Assembly (NCBI GenBank): GCA_963777695.1
Contig: CAVZRC010000003.1
Coordinates: forward strand, 4,030,001 to 4,094,000
Direction: 5' to 3'
DNA: 64,000 bases
Source: CAVZRC01 sp963777695
GTDB taxonomy: Bacteria; Planctomycetota; Planctomycetia; Isosphaerales; Isosphaeraceae
The notes beneath the pieces are model-generated. The model was not told the origin of the DNA. It ran no database searches and was given only the letters and a program-made list of their open reading frames with translations. The first letter of the stretch is position 1. Every line of letters begins with the position of its first letter. Shown here one piece after another: positions 26,041-38,159 of this stretch. The translations under genes were made by a program, and so were the position numbers.

Positions 26041-27642
26041 CTACGAAACCCCCAGGATCTCCATCGCGGCGTTACGCCCATTGATCGCGATGACGCTCCC
26101 GCCGGGATGGGTGCAAGCCCCGCAGAGGAAGACTCCGGGCATCGGCGTCCTGGGAGTGAGCCGTCGGTCCCACATGTAGGGCGGGAGGCACTCTCCCTGG
26201 AAGATGTGGCCGCCGACGAGCCCGACTTCGCGTTCGATGTCGGGCGGGCCGAGGACCTGCACGTCGATGACAGCCCCGGGTATGTTGTCGCAGAAGCGAC
26301 CGATCGATCGCAGGGCGAGCTCCTTGACGTCCGCGCGACGGCTGTCCCAATCCCCGCTCGCGAACGTGTACGGCACGTACTGGGCGAACACGCTCATGGT
26401 GTGGATTCCCTCGGGCGCGACGGTCGCGTCGTGGGCCGTCTGGAAATAGAGCTCGGTCCAGAGCCGGTCCGGGAGCTCGCCGGCCCGGGCCGCCTGATAC
26501 GCCGACCGCCATTGGTCCTTGGTCATCGGCGTATTGATCTGGCCCTCATGGTGGGTCATGCGGGTGCCGGGCCGCGCGGTGAAACTGGGTAGTTCGCTCA
26601 GCGCCACGTTCAGCTTGACCGTGCAACCGACTTGCGGGATCTCCTCGACGCGGTGCTGCCAGGCGGGGTCGGCCGCGTCGCCGAGCAGGCGGAGCGTCGT
26701 CCTCGGATCGGCGTTCGAGATGACGCACGGCGACTCGATCCGCTCGCCTCCCTCCAGCTCGACGCCCATCCCCGGCACGATCCGCGCCACTGGCGTCCCG
26801 GTGACCACAACGGCGCCGGCGTCGCGTGCGATGTCGCAGAGGATGAACGAGACCATCCCCATCCCGCCGTCGACATACCCCCACATCCCGGGCGTTCCTC
26901 CCAGCCGGCCCGACTGGTGGTGGAAGTGGATGGATGCGGTCCCCGGGTCGTGCGGGCTGGCGAAGGTTCCGATCACCCCCTGGCCGAGATAGGCCGATTG
27001 CAGCCGTTCGTCATCGAAGTAATGCTCGACGAACTCGACCATCGACCAGTCGAACAGGAGCTGGCGGGCCTCGTCGTCACCCCCCAGGCGACGCTCGATC
27101 TCGTCGCGCGAGGGAGCCGGTCCGATCCAGAGGTCTCCATCACCCGGGGGGCGCAACGCGTCGCGTAGTCGGCCCTTCACGTCGCAGAAGGCCAGCCAGC
27201 CCTTCAGGCTCCCCGGGGCCAGTCGACGCACTTCCTCCTCGCAAAGCGCATCGTCATCCCACAACTGGACGCTCGTGCCATCCTCGAACGGGACGAAAAG
27301 CCCGGCGCACGCCGGCGTCCATCGGAACCCGTAGTCGGCCATCGCCAGCTCGTCGATCACGGTCGGATGGAGGAGTCCGACCAGGTACGCACACGGCGAG
27401 ATCCGGTGTCCCGGCCAGACCTCGCGGAGCGTGCAGGCGCCTCCCACCTGATCCCTCGCCTCGAGGACCAGCACGCGACGGCCCGCCCGTGCCAGGTAGG
27501 CCGCGCAGGTCAGCCCGTTGTGACCCGCCCCCACCACGATCGCGTCCCAGCGAGTCGCCGACAGCTCCCGTAACGGTGCCGGTGCATCCAGGTATCCCAG
27601 TGTCGCGGTGGCCGATCGATGGCCTCCCCTGGTCGTTGCCAT
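26041..27642 (-). CDS. Phytoene-desaturase-like FAD-dependent oxidoreductase
   Basis: 533 residues. FAD Rossmann motif DAIVVGAGHNGLTCAAYLARAG with VLVLEARDQVGG (about residues 33-68), then PGHRISPCAYLVGLLHP and a C-terminal FAD segment (MPGVFLCGACTHPGGSVIAINGRNAA). This matches the COG1233/PYROXD2-type oxidoreductases, relatives of carotenoid desaturases and isomerases. Nothing around it encodes a carotenoid pathway, so the substrate is unknown. Divergent from the YhaM-like gene at 27883. Confidence 0.9.
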   Translation of the reverse strand: MATTRGGHRSATATLGYLDAPAPLRELSATRWDAIVVGAGHNGLTCAAYLARAGRRVLVLEARDQVGGACTLREVWPGHRISPCAYLVGLLHPTVIDELAMADYGFRWTPACAGLFVPFEDGTSVQLWDDDALCEEEVRRLAPGSLKGWLAFCDVKGRLRDALRPPGDGDLWIGPAPSRDEIERRLGGDDEARQLLFDWSMVEFVEHYFDDERLQSAYLGQGVIGTFASPHDPGTASIHFHHQSGRLGGTPGMWGYVDGGMGMVSFILCDIARDAGAVVVTGTPVARIVPGMGVELEGGERIESPCVISNADPRTTLRLLGDAADPAWQHRVEEIPQVGCTVKLNVALSELPSFTARPGTRMTHHEGQINTPMTKDQWRSAYQAARAGELPDRLWTELYFQTAHDATVAPEGIHTMSVFAQYVPYTFASGDWDSRRADVKELALRSIGRFCDNIPGAVIDVQVLGPPDIEREVGLVGGHIFQGECLPPYMWDRRLTPRTPMPGVFLCGACTHPGGSVIAINGRNAAMEILGVS

Positions 27643-27882
27643 CGGAATAATCCTCCCGGCTGAACGCCGAAACTGATCTTAAGTACAGTATAGGTTCAAG
27701 AAAATGGACTCGACACCCGGATACCACTTGTATGGAACAAAGGACCATGGTATTCCAATGAGCATCTAGGCGATAGGTCCAAGGCACCCCCGCGCCCTCG
27801 GGCGATGAGCGTGTTGTAAACTGGAAGGGATCGATCGAGCAACGGCCGGGTGGTCGCGCGAGCGCGGGAAAGGCGGCGGGAG

Positions 27883-28914
27883 ATGGCAAGGAACGGGTTG
27901 GTGGTCACCAAGCTCTCGGATCTGGTGGACGGCCAGGAAGCGACATGTTTCGCGGCGCTGGTCAAGAAGTCGCGGGCCTTCACCCGCGCGAACCAGCCCT
28001 ATACCAAATGCCTCTTCCGCGACAAGCGGGTCAAGCTCGAGGCGATGCTCTGGTCCGATCATACGCTCCAGGCGGAATCGGAGAACTGGATCGAGGGTGC
28101 CGCGTACCGTGTCTCGGTGCGGGGCAAGTACGATATCCGCTATGGGATGCAGATCGATCTGCTGGGGATCCGACCGGCGACCGATGATGATGCGCGCGAC
28201 GGCTACGACTTCTACGACCTGGTCGAAAATAGCCAGATCCCTCCGGACGACCTGCTCCGGAAGTTGAACAATCTGATCGAGCAGCACATCGACCATCCCG
28301 CGCTGAGGCGGCTGGTGGAGATGCTCCTGAACGACCACCTCGACGCGTTCAAGAGGATGCCGGCCGCGCAGAGCTTCCATCATGCGTACACCTCGGGCCT
28401 GCTCGAACACGTCTGGAGCATGACCCGGATCGCCTGCTTCCTCGCCGATCACTACAGCAAGTATTATGAAAAGCTCGACCCGCCCCTGAGCCGCGGGATC
28501 GTGATCGCGGCCACGATCCTCCACGACATCGGCAAGCTGCGGGAACTGGAATACCACCCGGTCGAGGCCCGGTACACGAAGGAGGGGCGGCTGATCGGCC
28601 ACATCTTGATCGGCAGGGACATGGTCCGCGACGCGGCAGGCCGGATCGAGGGCTTTCCCGAGGATATGCTCCTCCGGCTGGAACATGCGATCCTATCCCA
28701 TCACGGCAAGCGCGAATTCGGCGCACCGATCTTGCCCCAGACCATCGAGGCGCTGCTGGTGTCGCACATCGACGACCTCGATGCGAAGATGAATATTGCG
28801 GCCCGCGAGCTGCTGCGTTCCGAGTCATCCGACGGTTTCACCGACAAGATTTACGCGCTCGACAACCGCCAACTCTACCGGGGCCTGCCGGAAGAGTCCT
28901 GGCCGGCTTCCTGA
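27883..28914 (+). CDS. YhaM-like 3'-5' exoribonuclease (OB-fold plus HD domain)
   Basis: 343 residues. ATG at 27883 with GGGAG directly upstream. The N-terminal 115 residues look like an OB-fold RNA-binding domain (FAALVKKSRAFTRANQPYTKCLF, LGIRPATDDD). The rest is an HD hydrolase domain: FHHAYTSGLLEHVWSM, then TILHDIGKLREL with the metal-binding HD pair, and AILSHHGKREFGAP. This is the organisation of YhaM exonucleases, which trim RNA and ssDNA from the 3' end; 343 residues is slightly longer than the Bacillus enzyme. Cytosolic. Confidence 0.88.
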   Translation: MARNGLVVTKLSDLVDGQEATCFAALVKKSRAFTRANQPYTKCLFRDKRVKLEAMLWSDHTLQAESENWIEGAAYRVSVRGKYDIRYGMQIDLLGIRPATDDDARDGYDFYDLVENSQIPPDDLLRKLNNLIEQHIDHPALRRLVEMLLNDHLDAFKRMPAAQSFHHAYTSGLLEHVWSMTRIACFLADHYSKYYEKLDPPLSRGIVIAATILHDIGKLRELEYHPVEARYTKEGRLIGHILIGRDMVRDAAGRIEGFPEDMLLRLEHAILSHHGKREFGAPILPQTIEALLVSHIDDLDAKMNIAARELLRSESSDGFTDKIYALDNRQLYRGLPEESWPAS

Positions 28915-29081
28915 TCCCATCGTCCCCCGGATCGGACCTCGCGTCCGCCGAGCGAGCCACCGCTGCCTTGGCGTCCTAACATCGTCGGGGTTAGAATTGC
29001 GTTTTCGATCATCCTCGGCGCACCCCGTGGGCGCCGTTGCGACGATCGCCGATTGACGACACCCGACCTGAGAGACAACCC

Positions 29082-29592
29082 ATGAACTTGATCCGTCGAT
29101 CCGCCTGGATGGCCTTGATGCTCGGCGCCTCGGCCGGTTGCCTTGGCATGGAAGAACCGGTTTCCAAGCCGCCCGAAGCGAGCACTCCCGCCGCGCCGCC
29201 GAAGGGAAGCGAACCACTCAAGACGACCTCTTCGAAGGAGATGACCCCGCCCCCCGCCAAGGACGACGCGAAGGCCACCAAGCCCGAGGATGCCAAGAAG
29301 CCGGTCGAACTCGCCGAAGCTCGAGGGCCCGAGCCAGGGCAGCAACTCGGAGTCCGCGCCCGCGAAATTGACCGACAAGGAGCTGGCCGCGATCAAGGAG
29401 CTCCCGGCCGCCGAACAGGCCGTGGCGATCAAGCAGGCCGTCTGCCCGGTGAGCAGCCATCATCTCGGCTCGATGGAGAAACCGGTCAAGGTCAGCGCGG
29501 AAGGTCGGACCTTCTATATCTGCTGCGAAGGCTGCGAGGAGGAAGTGAAGACCGATCCCAAGGCGGTCATCGCCAAGCTGGACAAGAAGTAA
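29082..29592 (+). CDS. Putative lipoprotein with a Cys-rich metal-binding-type C-terminus, one frameshift
   Basis: About 170 residues after joining. ATG at 29082 gives MNLIRRSAWMALMLGASAGC, a lipoprotein signal with the lipobox Cys at residue 20, then a Pro/Ala/Lys-rich region. The frame shifts by +1 somewhere in 29300-29345 (after KKPVELAEA) and continues as GPSQGSNSESAPAKLTDKELAAIKELP. The C-terminal part has CPVSSHHLGSMEKPVKVSAEGRTFYICCEGCEE, the pattern of YHS/TRASH-type heavy-metal-binding domains (Cys-x-VS, then CCxGC). Probably exported and binds a metal; role unknown. Confidence 0.72.
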
Positions 29593-29608
29593 GCATCGGA
29601 AGGACTTC

Positions 29609-29673
29609 GTAGGTTGCTCTACGAGCACTGATCTTGGCCGAGCGACACGATCGGTACTCGCAGAGCACCCTAC
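29609..29673. repeat. Dispersed inverted repeat related to 17333-17400, in the glnN upstream gap
   Basis: GTAGGTTGCTCTACGAGCACTGATC at the left and AGAGCACCCTAC at the right mirror the element at 17333. The 476-base gap (29593-30068) before glnN otherwise holds no recognisable gene; it presumably contains the glnN promoter, but no clear promoter hexamers could be fixed. Confidence 0.7.
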
Positions 29674-30068
29674 ACGACCGGCAACGCCCTGTCATGACAT
29701 CCGCCCCCACGATCCCCTGGGGTCTGGCAGCGATCCGCAGGCGCCGCTATAATTTCCCCTCAAGTGAGTCCACGACGTCGAGACCGCGCGCGGACGCGTG
29801 GGCGGTCTTTCGTCGGCGAATTCCGGATCGGCGTCTCTCCCGCGCTGATGCGATGCGAACGGATCGAGCCCGCCCGCTGTCAAGGTGAGTGAACGGCCCA
29901 TCGCCCGGGACGAACCACGAACAATTGATCGGTCAGGCGGTGCCAGTTCCACTTGCAGGCCATGTCCCCCCGACTTCGACACCACCGAGTCCCCGCGCCG
30001 CGCCGCCTCTCCCACGAGCAGCGATCGGGGCGATTACTGTATTCTGATCCGACTGATGGAGGAATGTG

Positions 30069-32255
<2,187 letters not shown>

Positions 32256-32276
32256 GATACGGTTAAGGGTTTCTGT

Positions 32277-32528
32277 TTACTCATGACGCCGACCATCGGG
32301 CATGCTCTCCCGGTGGTCGGCCTTACATCTTTCCGCTTCGTAATCACCACTCGTAACGACACTCGAGTCAGCACGGTACATCTCCAGGGCTTCTTCGAGC
32401 GCAGCTCGTAGGTTCTCCAAAAGCTCCTCACGCGTATGGCCCTGGGAGTTCACACCCGGAATCTCTTCGACCCATCCAATCCACCATTCGCCGTCCTGCT
32501 GGATGATCTCGGTATAGATCGCTGACAT
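32277..32528 (-). CDS. HicB-like antitoxin
   Basis: 83 residues: YTEIIQQDGEWWIGWVEEIPGVNSQGHTREELLENLRAALEEALE is the degenerate RNase-H-like HicB fold. HicB proteins neutralise HicA mRNA interferases and repress their own operon. The final codons overlap by eight bases an ATG at 32284 reading MSKQKPLTV, which resembles a HicA start but stops after 17 codons inside the glnN 3' end. So either HicA has been lost or this is chance. No RNA-binding C-terminal domain is visible. Convergent with glnN. Confidence 0.72.
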   Translation of the reverse strand: MSAIYTEIIQQDGEWWIGWVEEIPGVNSQGHTREELLENLRAALEEALEMYRADSSVVTSGDYEAERCKADHRESMPDGRRHE

Positions 32529-32556
32529 GGGACTTCTCCCGGGGCCAACCGAAGTT

Positions 32557-32800
32557 TCAGGGACCGTAATCCACGGGACCTTCCACGTACTCCCCTTGAG
32601 CTCGCAGTAACTCGGCCGCAGCCCGCGCCCGGTCGAACATCAGGGAACTCGAATGTCAGACAGACGCCCCCGGAGAAGCCCTCGGTCGGGGCTTCGCGAT
32701 AATCGAGGCGACCTCCGAGGCGCGAGACGCGCTCGGCGAGCACCGCCTCCTTCGTGGGATCCTCCGGCGGTCGGTAGTAAACTTCGAACATGTAAGACAT
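32557..32800 (-). CDS. Small hypothetical protein, one frameshift
   Basis: About 81 residues after joining. Starts SYMFEVYYRPPEDPTKEAVL at 32800 and reads to LTFEFPD; the frame then moves +1 near 32641 and continues FDRARAAAELLRAQGEYVEGPVDYGP to a stop at 32557. Composition and the closing VEGPVDYGP resemble a small conserved family I recall from planctomycetes, but no function is known. Together with the 107-residue gene upstream (16 bases away) and HicB downstream it forms a minus-strand cluster. Confidence 0.6.
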
Positions 32801-32815
32801 AGTGACCTCGATGCG

Positions 32816-33139
32816 TCAGGCGCCCGGATCGGGGCTCTCCGGCGGGAAGAAGATATGGCCCCAACTGCCACCCCGGCCCTTCTTGCCCCGGGTCCAGTCG
32901 GCGTACTTGACATGAGGCAGGTCGTTCCCGACACCGGGCTCTGCGGGATGGACCTGGAACCACTCCCGGACGCCCGAGGTCGGTCCGGCGTAGGGCTGGC
33001 CAGCGACAGCGCGGGGCAATTCCACGGCATCAGGCAGCGCCGTACGGACGAGACGCCGTGCCTCATCCTCGGACGCAGCCGTCTCGTCGAACCGTCCAGG
33101 CTGCTGGATGCCGTCGATGATGTCGTCGTCGGTCGGCAT
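32816..33139 (-). CDS. Small hypothetical protein
   Basis: 107 residues, MPTDDDIIDGIQQPGRFDET start. The C-terminal half is Trp/Gly/Lys-rich (VREWFQVHPAEPGVGNDL, KYADWTRGKKGRGGSWGH) and might be a small toxin-like or nucleic-acid-binding module, but I recognise no family. First gene of the small minus-strand cluster at 32.3-33.1 kb. Confidence 0.6.
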   Translation of the reverse strand: MPTDDDIIDGIQQPGRFDETAASEDEARRLVRTALPDAVELPRAVAGQPYAGPTSGVREWFQVHPAEPGVGNDLPHVKYADWTRGKKGRGGSWGHIFFPPESPDPGA

Positions 33140-33271
33140 TTTATCATCTCAGCAAACCGAAACCTCCGCAAGCGGATTCATCATCATCGGCCTACCACCC
33201 TACTACGACGACGCGGCCCCGCCTATACCAGAGCCATGCGGACATCCGGTATGATGCCGGAGGAGGTCATC

Positions 33272-34510
33272 ATGCCCGAGGAACGAATCACCGTCCATCC
33301 CAGGAACGCCCCCGGCCCGTTCTATGTCGAGAATCGGCAATGCATTGCTTGCGACGCACCCTACCACGAAGCCCCGGACCTCATGGGCTATGAGACCGAA
33401 GAAGGCTATCACTGCCATTTCAAGAAGCAGCCATCAACCTCGGATGAGGTCGATCGGGCGATCCAGGCTTGCCGGGTCTCTTGCGTCCGCGCGGTCCGCT
33501 ATGCCGGCAACGATCCGGCGATCCTCGAACGGTTCCAGGAGCTTCGAGCCGCGCACGCCTGTGACGTGCTCGGATCGAGCAACCGCTTTCTCGGGTTGTT
33601 GAAATCCTCGGAAACGCGACCGATCCTCGTCGCCCATCGGGGCGATTCGTTCCATGCCCCCGAGAATACCCTCGAGGCCGCTCGGCTGGCCTGGGAGCTC
33701 GGCGCCGAGGCTTGGGAGCTCGACGTCCAGTTGACCCGCGACGGCGTCCCGGTCGTCCTCCACGATGAATCGCTGCTGCGGACCACCGACGTCGCCGCGC
33801 GTTTTGCCGGAGATCCTCGCGCAAAGGACGGCTTTCGCGTCATCGACTTCGACTTCGAGGAGGTCCGATCCCTCGACGCCGGCTCCTGGTTCGTCGCCGC
33901 CGACGGCGGGCCACGCTCGGCCCGAGACTTCAACACGCTGGATCAACTCGATGCCGCTCGGATCGAGCACTATCGCTCCGGCCGGGTCGTGATCCCCACG
34001 TTGGCCGAGGCGTTGACCCTCACGCGGGAGCTGGATTGGCTCGTCAACGTCGAGATCAAGTCCTTCCCCGAACAGCCGCCCGCCCTGATCGATCGCGTGC
34101 TGGACGTCATCGCGGCGACCGACACCGCCGAACGCACCTTGATCTCCTCGTTCGATCACAACGATATCTTCGCGGACCGACACCCCGGACGACGCTATGC
34201 GCTGGGAATCCTCACGGTGACGCCGCTCTATCGTATCGGCGACTATGCGACCAGGATGGTCGGCGCCGATACGGTCCATGTCTCCACCGAGATCCTCGGG
34301 GCCGATGCGGTCTCCTATCGTCGACAACGCTCGGCGCGCGCCCTGCGGTATGACCTCGTCGCCGAGTTGAAACACGCCGGCATCCCTCTCCTCGCCTACA
34401 CCGTCAACCATCAGGCGGACGGCGACCTCGCCCGCCACCTCGCCGAGATCGGCGTCGACGGCCTGTTCACCGACGATCCCTCGGGCGTGAGGCAACGTCT
34501 CGCACGCTGA
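33272..34510 (+). CDS. Ferredoxin-like domain fused to glycerophosphodiester phosphodiesterase
   Basis: 412 residues. AGGAGG precedes the ATG. Residues 1-105 resemble a short cysteine-rich ferredoxin-like protein (ENRQCIACDAPYHEAP, HCHFKKQ, QACRVSCVRAVRYAG; Cys at 24, 27, 48, 67, 71). Residues 115-412 are a GDPD TIM barrel: AHRGDSFHAPENT (His122, Arg123, Glu131, Asn132), WELDVQLTRDGVPVVLHD (Glu149, Asp151, His164), VNVEIKSFP and VDGLFTDDP. GDPD splits glycerophosphodiesters to an alcohol and glycerol-3-phosphate. No signal peptide, so cytosolic. The link between the halves is continuous in frame; a sequencing-fused pair is possible. Confidence 0.85.
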   Translation: MPEERITVHPRNAPGPFYVENRQCIACDAPYHEAPDLMGYETEEGYHCHFKKQPSTSDEVDRAIQACRVSCVRAVRYAGNDPAILERFQELRAAHACDVLGSSNRFLGLLKSSETRPILVAHRGDSFHAPENTLEAARLAWELGAEAWELDVQLTRDGVPVVLHDESLLRTTDVAARFAGDPRAKDGFRVIDFDFEEVRSLDAGSWFVAADGGPRSARDFNTLDQLDAARIEHYRSGRVVIPTLAEALTLTRELDWLVNVEIKSFPEQPPALIDRVLDVIAATDTAERTLISSFDHNDIFADRHPGRRYALGILTVTPLYRIGDYATRMVGADTVHVSTEILGADAVSYRRQRSARALRYDLVAELKHAGIPLLAYTVNHQADGDLARHLAEIGVDGLFTDDPSGVRQRLAR

Positions 34511-34512
34511 GC

Positions 34513-35829
34513 TCAAGGTTCGGTCGCGGGCTCGCTCAACCGGGTCACTTCCTGAGATGGCCCCTGGAAACCGGGGACCTTCAGGGTTGAGGTGCCGCGG
34601 GTGATGCGGCCATCGGGCCGGGCGCGACCGATCAATTGCCGGTTCACCGCCTCGATCTCGCGGAGCAACGTCGCCCATTGGGAGGGCGGCTCCTTCGCGA
34701 TCGCACGCTGGCGGAGTTGGAGGAGATCCAGCCGCATGCGGCCGACCTGACCTTCGAATGCCGATCCTTCCTCGGTCTGCCTCAGGCCGGCACCGGCCAG
34801 CGACAGGAACTCGTCGAGGGCGGCGACCGCGCGATCGACCTGGGCCACCAGCTTCCGATCGACGCCGCGGGCCGGCCCGGTGGTCGGGACGAGGGAGATG
34901 GCGCGGGGGAAGCCGAACAGGTCCGAGAGGGCATCGATACGCTGCCGGGCCTGTCGCCATCGGCCGCGGACGGCCGGTGCGCCGTCGGTCCGGACGATGC
35001 GGGCCTCGACGGTCCACATCCGGCGCCGCACCAATCTCAGAGAGTCCTCGAGGTCCTTGATCGAAGGATTGGCGGCCAGCGTCCGGTCGAAGCCTTGCAC
35101 GAGTTCGAGCAGGCCGTTTACGTCTTCGATCAGGGCGTCGCGGCCGGGTGGGGCAGGGATCGCTTTGTTGCAGGCCGCGACCAGGCCGCGGAGATCGTCG
35201 GCCAGGCGACGCGATCGGTCCCGGAGCGCCGCGAGGGCCGCCGCGCGGTCGATGGGGACGGCGACGGGCCGGGCGGCCTCGGCATCCATCGCCTCGAACG
35301 CCGCGTTCATCACCGGGAGCAGCCGCGCGATATCTTGCAAGTGGAGCGCGGCCTGGGGCGACGTCCCGGCGAGCTGGCCGAGCGTCGCGTCAACTTGTCG
35401 GAACGCGGCATTGACGTCGGCCAGCATCGCCCGCGAGCGATTCAGGCCGGCGAGGTCCGGCGGCGGATAATTGGCGCCGATCGAGAAGACCTCGGCCGAG
35501 TCCCACAACTGGCTCATCTCGCCCTCGAGCCGGGCGCCGAGGCTCGTCTCGCGGAGATCCGATCGCAGATTCTGATACATCGCGATCGACTCGAGGACCG
35601 TCAACCGCGCCAGCCTCGGCAGGTCACCGGGCTCGTACTGACGGGTTGACGCCAGCCGGTCCAGGATCTCCCATTCGAGCGAGCCGGCCGGGGCGATCTC
35701 GAATTCGCTGATGAAGTCATTCGCGACGTTCTGGGCCCGCGCCGCCTCGGGAGCGGCAGCCAGCCAAACCATCACGATGAGCACCATGGCAGGGGTTCGA
35801 GCGATCCGAACGGGATCTATCCGCTTCAT
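34513..35829 (-). CDS. Secreted helical protein, unknown
   Basis: 438 residues. A clear Sec signal peptide (TPAMVLIVMVWLAAAPEAARAQ, cleavage near residue 33) is followed by a largely helical, Leu/Ala/Arg-rich protein with no recognised domain (heptad-like stretches such as LARLTVLESIAMYQNLRSDLRET and VDRAVAALDEFLSLAG). Probably periplasmic. Convergent with the ferredoxin-GDPD gene; stops are nearly adjacent. Confidence 0.7.
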   Translation of the reverse strand: MKRIDPVRIARTPAMVLIVMVWLAAAPEAARAQNVANDFISEFEIAPAGSLEWEILDRLASTRQYEPGDLPRLARLTVLESIAMYQNLRSDLRETSLGARLEGEMSQLWDSAEVFSIGANYPPPDLAGLNRSRAMLADVNAAFRQVDATLGQLAGTSPQAALHLQDIARLLPVMNAAFEAMDAEAARPVAVPIDRAAALAALRDRSRRLADDLRGLVAACNKAIPAPPGRDALIEDVNGLLELVQGFDRTLAANPSIKDLEDSLRLVRRRMWTVEARIVRTDGAPAVRGRWRQARQRIDALSDLFGFPRAISLVPTTGPARGVDRKLVAQVDRAVAALDEFLSLAGAGLRQTEEGSAFEGQVGRMRLDLLQLRQRAIAKEPPSQWATLLREIEAVNRQLIGRARPDGRITRGTSTLKVPGFQGPSQEVTRLSEPATEP

Positions 35830-35854
35830 CTCAGACCTCCCGTCAGGGCTTGCG

Positions 35855-36286
35855 CTATTGCGATTGCAGCGGGTCGCGATCCTCCAGCGACCACGCTAGC
35901 CGTTTGCCGATCGCGCGGGCGTATCGAGCGAGCGTGCTGGGACGGGGGTCGATTACCTTGCCGTTCTCCAACCGGCTGAGTTGGTCCTCGTCGATGCCCG
36001 AACCGGACGCGACTTCCCGGAGGCTCAAACCCGCCGACTCGCGCGCCCGGCGGAGCGATTGCAGGAGCTCTTGGAAGGCTTCGACATCGACTCCCGCGAC
36101 CGGTGTGGTCGCGATTGTCCCGGTCGCACGATACTCGCGATCCAGCGCCTCGCGGTCCTGTCGTTCCTTCTCCCGGTACTCGGGCGACTGAATGCGAGTC
36201 AGCGCGGCCTCCGCTCGCGCCCGCTTCTCAGGCGGGAGAGCCGCCAGGGCCTGACGCGTCCGCTCAGCCAGTCGGTTCGTTTCCAT
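35855..36286 (-). CDS. XRE-family helix-turn-helix protein (antitoxin-like)
   Basis: 143 residues: a charged N-terminal helix region, then an HTH_XRE domain (about residues 76-135; ARESAGLSLREVASGSGIDEDQLSRLENGK). Its GGAGG ribosome site overlaps the last codons of the upstream gene (36292-36576), so the two are translated as a pair. This arrangement (small gene then XRE) is that of HigBA-type or related toxin-antitoxin modules, in which the XRE protein is antitoxin and repressor. Confidence 0.8.
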   Translation of the reverse strand: METNRLAERTRQALAALPPEKRARAEAALTRIQSPEYREKERQDREALDREYRATGTIATTPVAGVDVEAFQELLQSLRRARESAGLSLREVASGSGIDEDQLSRLENGKVIDPRPSTLARYARAIGKRLAWSLEDRDPLQSQ

Positions 36287-36291
36287 CGGGA

Positions 36292-36576
36292 TTAGCCTCC
36301 ATATTCCGGGACGGGGTAAGCCGTCACGGGACGGATGATGACTAGGTCGGCGTCCGACTCGTCGGTGTAGACGACCGCGATCCGCTTGCCGGTGGACGTC
36401 GTGCCGAAGATGATTGGGTTGCCGCTCGCGTCGGAGTACGCGTCGGGTTGGTGACCCGGATGGCCGGCAAGCAACTCCTCCACTTCATCGGCCGTCACCT
36501 CGCCGGCTCCGACGATGTGCTGGTAATTCCCGCCTGGGTCGTCCTCGGCATCCCAGGTGATCAAGTCGATGTACAT
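36292..36576 (-). CDS. Small protein paired with the XRE gene (toxin-like)
   Basis: 94 residues, ending five bases before the XRE start. The closing TSTGKRIAVVYTDESDADLVIIRPVTAYPVPE resembles the end of BrnT/RelE-type small toxins, where a beta strand and an Arg precede the C-terminus, but the N-terminus (MYIDLITWDAEDDPGGN) is acidic and the family is only tentative. Likely the toxin partner of the XRE protein, by gene order. Confidence 0.62.
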   Translation of the reverse strand: MYIDLITWDAEDDPGGNYQHIVGAGEVTADEVEELLAGHPGHQPDAYSDASGNPIIFGTTSTGKRIAVVYTDESDADLVIIRPVTAYPVPEYGG

Positions 36577-36684
36577 CGTCCCTGCCCACTATCATAGAAT
36601 CCTACAACTCCGGTACGTCCCCGATCAAGGCGGGGGGGATCACAGAGTGCCTGGAGGACGGGACGCGATGGAGCGACGCCGGTC

Positions 36685-38151
<1,467 letters not shown>

Positions 38152-38159
<8 letters not shown>

